DNA of 64,000 nucleotides from Notamacropus eugenii (Eukaryota > Chordata > Mammalia > Diprotodontia > Macropodidae), in the NCBI RefSeq assembly GCF_028372415.1, contig NC_092875.1:189749522-189813521 (forward strand), in the 5' to 3' direction. Within the stretch, counting starts at the first letter, position 1. Every line of letters starts with the position of its first letter. The notes below the pieces were generated by a model. It was given only the letters and a program-made list of their open reading frames with translations, did no database searches and was not told where the DNA came from. Positions 58,561 through 64,000 of the stretch are shown here, piece after piece. Position numbers and translations under genes: made by a program.

Positions 58561-58790
58561 TATAATATGTAGTATTTTATTGTTTATTAGTATTTATTAT
58601 TTATTTATTATATATAACTATTTATTTTATATATAAATACGATAAATATATAATTTAATATATTATATTAATATATCATTTAATATAAAGTATAAATATT
58701 TATAATATAGTCATAATATATTATATATAATAAATTGTAATATAAATATCTAAATATAAGTATTTGTCCATTATTAATATGTGGTATTTG
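58561..58790. repeat. AT-rich low-complexity tract
   Basis: Nearly pure A/T (TATTATTTATTTATTATATA and similar) over about 230 bases. Confidence 0.92.
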
Positions 58791-59025
58791 TTATTTATTC
58801 GTGTTTATCAAGTCCTATTAGTTTAACCCCCACCAATGGCTAGTTCAGTTCGAAGATCTGCTTTCAGAATCAAGCTACCTTGATCCAGAAAATAGCAAAT
58901 TCTAATAATACCAGAATTATAAAGTTTCCAAGGGTGGGACTTCTATGTATTATGGATGTCTCATATTTAATTCAATTCACCAAGAATTTTTAAAATATCT
59001 ACCACGTTTCAGGCCATGTTTGAGA
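58791..59025. other. Intergenic, no feature recognised
   Basis: Nothing recognised. Confidence 0.4.
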
Positions 59026-59260
59026 CAGCTAAGTGGCACAAGGGATAAAGAATTGGGTCTGGAATAAGGAAAACCTAAGTTCAAATCTGACCCCAGATAC
59101 ACACTAGCTGTGTGGCCCTGGGTAAGTCTGCCTCAGTTTCCTCAAATATAAAATGAGGATAATAACAGCATCAACCTCCCAAGATTGTTGTGAGGATCAA
59201 ATGAGGCAATATTGGTAAGACACTTAGCACAATACTTGGCACATAGGGGGCAAAAGTACT
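59026..59260 (+). repeat. SINE/MIR-like element
   Basis: GACAGCTAAGTGGCACAAGG, GTTCAAATCTGACCCCAG, CACTAGCTGTGTGGCCCTGG and GTTGTGAGGATCAAATGAGG. Confidence 0.85.
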
Positions 59261-60053
59261 TTCCACATAGTTCCCCATTTAGGGGCTGTGGTAAGTGATT
59301 TGGATACAGTGACAAAAAAGAAGATAGTTCTTCACCTTAGGAAACTAAAATTCTACCAGGAAGAATATATGCCAACTAGCATTTATTAAATACTTACTAT
59401 GTACTCATTGATAAGGATATAAAGGAAGGCAGAAGACAAAAAAGCCAAAAACAACTACAAAAGACCCCGTCTTTCAAGGGTCACACAGATAGTAAGTGTC
59501 TCAGCTTGGTTCTCCTTGCCTGCTTGTCTGGTTCTCTCTCCACTATGCCCCTTAACCACCAAGGTGAATATTATTATTATTAATAATGCCTATAAAATAA
59601 TTAATAGTAGTAGTGTTGGCATTATTGTTGTATTTTTCCATTTACTGGAAGTTTGCTCCCTTCCCCCTTCATTCCACTGGAAGCCAGTAATAATACCACA
59701 GAGTGTCAGCCAGGGGTGTGATAGAGCTGACTCAAAGAGAATCAATCGTTAAATTTCAGTGTGAGGATTTACACCTTGGGAAATTGAATAATGCCAAAAT
59801 CAGAGCTTGATTTATTGTTTTGTTGGTGATCTAGGTTTAATAAAATGCTGGAGAAAATATTAATAAAGCATATTAAATTTGAAAAGTGTATCATTTACAT
59901 TTTTTTCAAAAGCTGGTTTAACTTGTTAAACCATGAGCTATTCCAGCTGAATACTCATATCTTAAGGAAGACAGCTGCATACAATCAAGAGATTTCTTTC
60001 ACCTCTAACATCCAACGTGTGAGATCAAGTCCCTGGCAAAGATCAAAATATCA
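59261..60053. other. Intergenic, L2 scrap and unassigned
   Basis: 59365-59420 is a minus-strand L2 end (GCATTTATTAAATACTTACT). The rest is unassigned. Confidence 0.45.
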
Positions 60054-60125
60054 AGCTGCTAAGTGGCACAGTGCATAGAGGACTGGACCATGATTCAAAA
60101 GACCTGAATTCAAATTCAGGTAATA
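60054..60125 (+). repeat. SINE head fragment
   Basis: GCTGCTAAGTGGCACAGTGC and GAATTCAAATTCAGG, the first ~70 bases of a tRNA-headed SINE. Confidence 0.7.
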
Positions 60126-60175
60126 GAACATTATTACACTGTAAGAAATGATGTGTATGAAAAATATAGAACAAA

Positions 60176-60519
60176 CATGGGAAAACTTGTGTGAGTATTC
60201 ATCCTTCATTGCCAAATAAGACCATGCCATCACAGAAATAATGACATGACTTGCACTTGACTTTGCGTTGAGTGAGGGAGGGATGTGCAGATCACCAGCC
60301 TCACTTCTCCAGAGCCATCTGAATCCGGTGACCAGATATTCATCAGGGTGACTGGAGATGACCCAGGATGAGGCAATTGGGGTTAAGTGACTTGCCCAAG
60401 GTCACACAGCTAGTGAGTGTCAAATGTCCGAGGTGAGATTTGAACTCAGGTCCTCCTGAATCCTGCACTGGTGCTCTATCCACTGCACCACCTAGCTGCC
60501 CCATGGGAAAACTTATGTG
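60176..60519 (-). repeat. RTE-tailed composite SINE with 18 bp target-site duplication
   Basis: The body at 60194-60501 is a full minus-strand copy: plus-strand tail GCCAAATAAGACCATGCCAT, head CACTGCACCACCTAGCTGCC. The flanks CATGGGAAAACTTGTGTG (60176-60193) and CATGGGAAAACTTATGTG (60502-60519) differ at one base. It is the best-preserved copy in the window. Confidence 0.93.
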
Positions 60520-60920
60520 CAAAGTGAAGTAAGCAGAATGAAATACATAGTTATATAATAATATATAATATAATAACATACATAGTTACAAGTAAGCAGA
60601 ATACAACATACACCATTACTACAACAATACAAATGGTAAGGACGATCAAAAATTGCAGCTGAACATTATTTCATTATAATGAGCAAACTTGACTCCAAAG
60701 AAGGCACATAAGAATATGCTTAACTCCTTTCTTCTCAGATGTGGGAGGTTATGAGATGGGACACTTGATGTCACGCTGGACTTTGTGGATGTGCTGATTA
60801 TTTTTAATGAACTACTTTTTCTATTTATTCTATTCATTTATGAAAATGACATAACGTAAAAAAGCTACCAAGAAAAAGTAAAAATAAGTAAGCAAAGAAG
60901 CAAGCAAAGAAACACTGATT
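60520..60920. other. Intergenic, no feature recognised
   Basis: A short AT run lies at 60548-60580. Nothing else was recognised. Confidence 0.45.
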
Positions 60921-61430
60921 TATCACCCAGTTTATACTAGGCACCAGGAATTTTTTAACAAACCATGCTCCTTGCCTTGAAAGAACTTACATTCTAATAA
61001 GACAGCAATGTACATCTATTACTTTATACAAAACACATTCAAATTAGATACAAAGTAACCCAAGACAGGAAGGCACTAGTAGCTGAAAGGACTCAAAAGG
61101 ACCTCCTGTAGAAGTGACTTGTGCTAACTCTTGAAAGAAGAGGCAGAAAGAAGAATGTTCTACATTCTGGGAATGTAGAACAACAAATACCAGGGTTCAG
61201 AGATGAGAAATGGATTGTTTTGTATGAGAATCAGAAAGTAGGATAATGTTGTAAGAGTATGTAGAGAACAGCAATGTGTAAATCACTAACATCAGCCTGT
61301 CTCAGTTTTCAATTCTGTAAAATGAGGATAATAACAGAACCTTCCTCTTAGAGTTGTGAGAATCCAATAAGATATTTGTAAAGTGCTTTACAAGTCTTTC
61401 ATTATATAAATGTTATTATTAGATTGTGCT
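60921..61430. repeat. L2 (minus) and MIR (plus) fragments
   Basis: 60925-61270 is a minus-strand L2 (TGAAAGAACTTACATTCTAA, GAAGTGACTTGTGCTAACTC, TGTTCTACATTCTGGGAATG). 61295-61430 is a plus-strand MIR 3' part (AATTCTGTAAAATGAGGATA, GTGCTTTACAAG). Confidence 0.65.
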
Positions 61431-61804
61431 TTCTGCTGCCCTGTACCATTATAAAAGGGGATACGGGATATGTTCAGGGAAGACTTGTACCTCTGGTATG
61501 AAAGCTGATGAGCCCTTTTCAGGGCTGCTTTCCACCTTTGGTGTTCACCTAATCCACCCAGCTCTCACCCGTGGCTCCGAGAAGCTGTAACATGCACAGC
61601 AGCCACACTCCAGTGAACTGTTTCAGCAGACGGGCTAAACCAGGTTGAAGATAACTGAGAAATATCAAAGCCATTGGTGAGGTAAGGGGGTGTGTACCCC
61701 AAGCAAGTGAAGACTTCCCCTGGTAGAATGGGCCGTTGAGAACAAGTTGTTCTGATGACCATGACAGCAGTTGAAGGAGGCTCTGGGGAGTACTTAAGAG
61801 CTTG
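61431..61804. other. Intergenic, no feature recognised
   Basis: Mixed composition with no repeat recognised. The minus-strand 88-codon frame at 61565-61831 lacks any support as a gene. Confidence 0.45.
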
Positions 61805-61985
61805 GTTAGACATCAAAGATGCCAAGGTCATTCACTTCATCTTGAGCCATTGCCAGCCTTCTTGACTCTGTCCTGCCACTGGACTGTGATAACTCTGGAA
61901 GAAAGAGTGAGACTGATGACTTCATGAGACTCTGCCTCTCTTAAATACAATATATGCATGAATCAGAAGACATCACCCATACCAT
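61805..61985 (+). repeat. RTE-tailed SINE fragment, headless
   Basis: GATGCCAAGGTCATTCACTT, TCCTGCCACTGGACTGTGAT, GAGACTGATGACTTCATGAG and CTGCCTCTCTTAAATACAA are collinear with 6198-6425. Confidence 0.75.
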
Positions 61986-63025
61986 TTTAAAGAAGTATTC
62001 CTACCACCATGTATTATATAGCTCCGTTTTCAAAATATAGCCCCTAAAATTGAGGACTGTATATCTCATTTTTTTCTCTTCTTTCTTTCTTGGTTGGATT
62101 TTGATTAGACTGGGGGGAAAACCTTTCTAGGCTGATTTTATCAGAGGAAGAAATTACTATTGAAAAAAGGTTAGCATCAGGTATTAAAAAGAAATTCTAG
62201 GTTATATCCTAGATTCTATACAAGTTGATATGAGGTTTTAGTTATCTCCAGCACACCCCTGGCTCTAATTCCATGCTGCTACCCTCTGTGTGACCTTGGG
62301 TAAATCAAAACCCTTCTGGGCCTCCGCTTCCTCATCTTTAAAATGAAAGATTTGGAATAGATTATCTCTAAGGTCTGTCTAGTTCTAAATCCTGTTCCCT
62401 TTCCAGCTCTAACTTACCATAACCATGCTATTACTTGACAGTGACTCTACAGTGAAAACTGGTATTCAGGTTATGAACCTTGAGGCAGTATAAAATTCTT
62501 TATTGTCAAAGAAATAGCCAATTTTTTTTATTCTCCATACCGTATTCTTATTAATTGAGGCATTAGTGTATGCTACCCGCTCAGTTATATTAATTAATTC
62601 TTTGGTAGCACCCTGGACAACTTTGTAAACCAGTATTTGACGTTTTATTATTACAAGTCCTGTATCTACAATGTTTCCTTAAATAAAACCTGTGTTACAC
62701 ATAGCTGCAAAAGCTTTACATTCTCTGACCCAAGAAGAAAAGGGGAAAAAAGAAATAAAAGGGGCCCTCTTACCATTTGCTAATTTTACAGTAAGCTCTT
62801 GGCCAGCTTGAGAAGTATTTATACGTATGAGTAGCAATGTTACCTAAAAATACAGTTTCTCACACAATCTGACCCACACTGTATTCAAAATAACTAGGTT
62901 TTTTTGTTCATTCCTATATGATTCTCCCAAAGTCAAGTGTAGCTTTTAAAATTATTTCACACCCTTCAACCCACAGATATTTGTTCCCTTTCTTCCATAT
63001 CAGAACAAATAATAAATTATAATCG
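61986..63025. other. Intergenic with one MIR
   Basis: 62235-62400 is a plus-strand MIR (GTGTGACCTTGGGTAAATC, GCCTCCGCTTCCTCATC). 62401-63025 shows no recognised repeat or gene. Confidence 0.5.
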
Positions 63026-63068
63026 TTCTCTTTCTCTCTCTCTCTGTCTCTGTCTCTGTCTCTGTCTC

Positions 63069-63158
<90 letters not shown>
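63026..63158. repeat. (TC)n microsatellite
   Basis: About 130 bases of CT repeats with TGTC variants at the left end. A C-run at 63171-63181 follows. Confidence 0.96.
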
Positions 63159-63159
<1 letters not shown>

Positions 63160-63183
63160 CCTCTCCTACACCCCCCCCCCACC

Positions 63184-64000
63184 AGAGCAGATATTAAACT
63201 CAAGGGATTAAATCTATTTTATGGGCAGAGTGTCTGAATGCCATCTGAGACAAGAATACTCAAAGTATTCCTGTTTCTCCTCTACAGAAATAGGACTGCC
63301 TTTGGCCCCTTGCCAGGCAGTGGAATTCTGCCCTTTGATAATGTATGGTATTCAGCAGAAGACAAGCTGATCTCAGAAATGTCCCCAGAGCCACACAATC
63401 CCTACATTGCAGTTTGAGCAACAGGAGGAGGAAAATCTCATGATGCTAAGCCTGAAAGACTTCTCAGAAGCAGCTGTTGCCTTCACCATCTTGGAAAAGT
63501 ACATGTTAACCATCCTGTCCAGGAGAAAACCAATTGTCCTGGGGGTAATCGGACCCTGATGATCCTGGATGCCTTCTGACCTTTCTTGATGGCCTGCAAG
63601 TTGGCACGTACATCCTTAAAATGACTGAAAGGCTGCTCTATTATCACACTAAGTTTAACAATAGGAAAAGGAAAGATCAGATACATGTCTGCACACATCT
63701 AGGACTGAGAGAGGTATCTCACTTAGAAAAATCAGGTCTTAATGGAATCCAGAGGAAATTGTTTTTAAAATAGCCATTTTTTAAAATCCTTCCTTTGGTA
63801 TGGTCTGAAGCTTGGCTCATTCTGTGTCTCCTGCTTCAGCAAATGTGATGCACTTGACATTCAGAACAGTTTCTTGGATGTGGTCATTGGTTTCCCTGTG
63901 TTTACATGGCAGTGTGCCTGATCATAAGTTGATTATCTTTCCTGACAGCCTCTTGGTGCCAAACCAACAGTAGATTGGACTGGCCTGCCCTTTTACTCCA
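63184..64000. other. Intergenic, no feature recognised
   Basis: Composition is more balanced than elsewhere and no repeat is recognised. No coding segment with splice sites was found. Confidence 0.4.

Noticed and set aside
61565..61831. 88-codon minus-strand open frame in a GC-richer segment
   Set aside because: No recognisable domain, no splice sites in frame, and length within chance expectation.
63000..63203. Arg/Glu repeat open frame
   Set aside because: Translation of the (TC)n tract on the other strand.

Overview
The window is vertebrate nuclear DNA, almost certainly from a marsupial. It is AT-rich and CpG-poor, with split genes and no operon-like structure. The identification rests on the repeats: MIR and L2/CR1 fossils, tRNA-headed SINEs (head GGCAGCTAGGTGGCACAGTGGA), SINEs ending in the same 3' tail as an RTE-type LINE, marsupial-type L1 3' ends and ORF1, and small hAT, Tigger and mariner elements. 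The species cannot be told from the sequence.

One protein-coding gene is supported: STMND1 (stathmin domain-containing 1), plus strand, in the left half. Four coding exons are visible at 11282-11462, 17369-17520, 26597-26728 and 29150-29440. They join in one open frame of 251 codons, with a 3'UTR and a poly(A) signal at 29717. By comparison with known STMND1 proteins, the short first coding exon (the MGC N-terminus, roughly 27 residues) is missing. It most likely lies just left of base 1, because the first ~125 bases are locally CpG-rich. The intron between the second and third visible exons uses a GC donor instead of GT.

Layout: 1-11281 is presumed intron 1 (MIR, L2, CR1, SINEs, a full-length 7SL pseudogene, nested DNA transposon debris, an LTR). 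11463-17368 is an intron with a solo LTR nested in an older repeat, another LTR and L2. 17521-26596 is the GC-AG intron with Tigger and mariner MITEs. 26729-29149 is a short intron with two hAT fragments. From 29741 to 64000 I see no gene, only intergenic DNA: a long L2 broken by hAT and SINEs, a 3' L1 with perfect target-site duplication, an L2 split by an LTR and another repeat, three RTE LINE ends encoding a C-terminal C2H2-like finger, two ORF1-bearing L1/HAL1-like elements, and many microsatellites. In other mammals STMND1 lies between ATXN1 and RBM24, so this part would be the STMND1-RBM24 gap (inference from synteny).

No new molecular system was found. The most useful observations are the GC-AG intron, the 7SL pseudogene, the nested, datable insertions with readable target-site duplications, the RTE LINE/SINE tail sharing with the terminal finger, and an L1 element with ORF1 but no ORF2.
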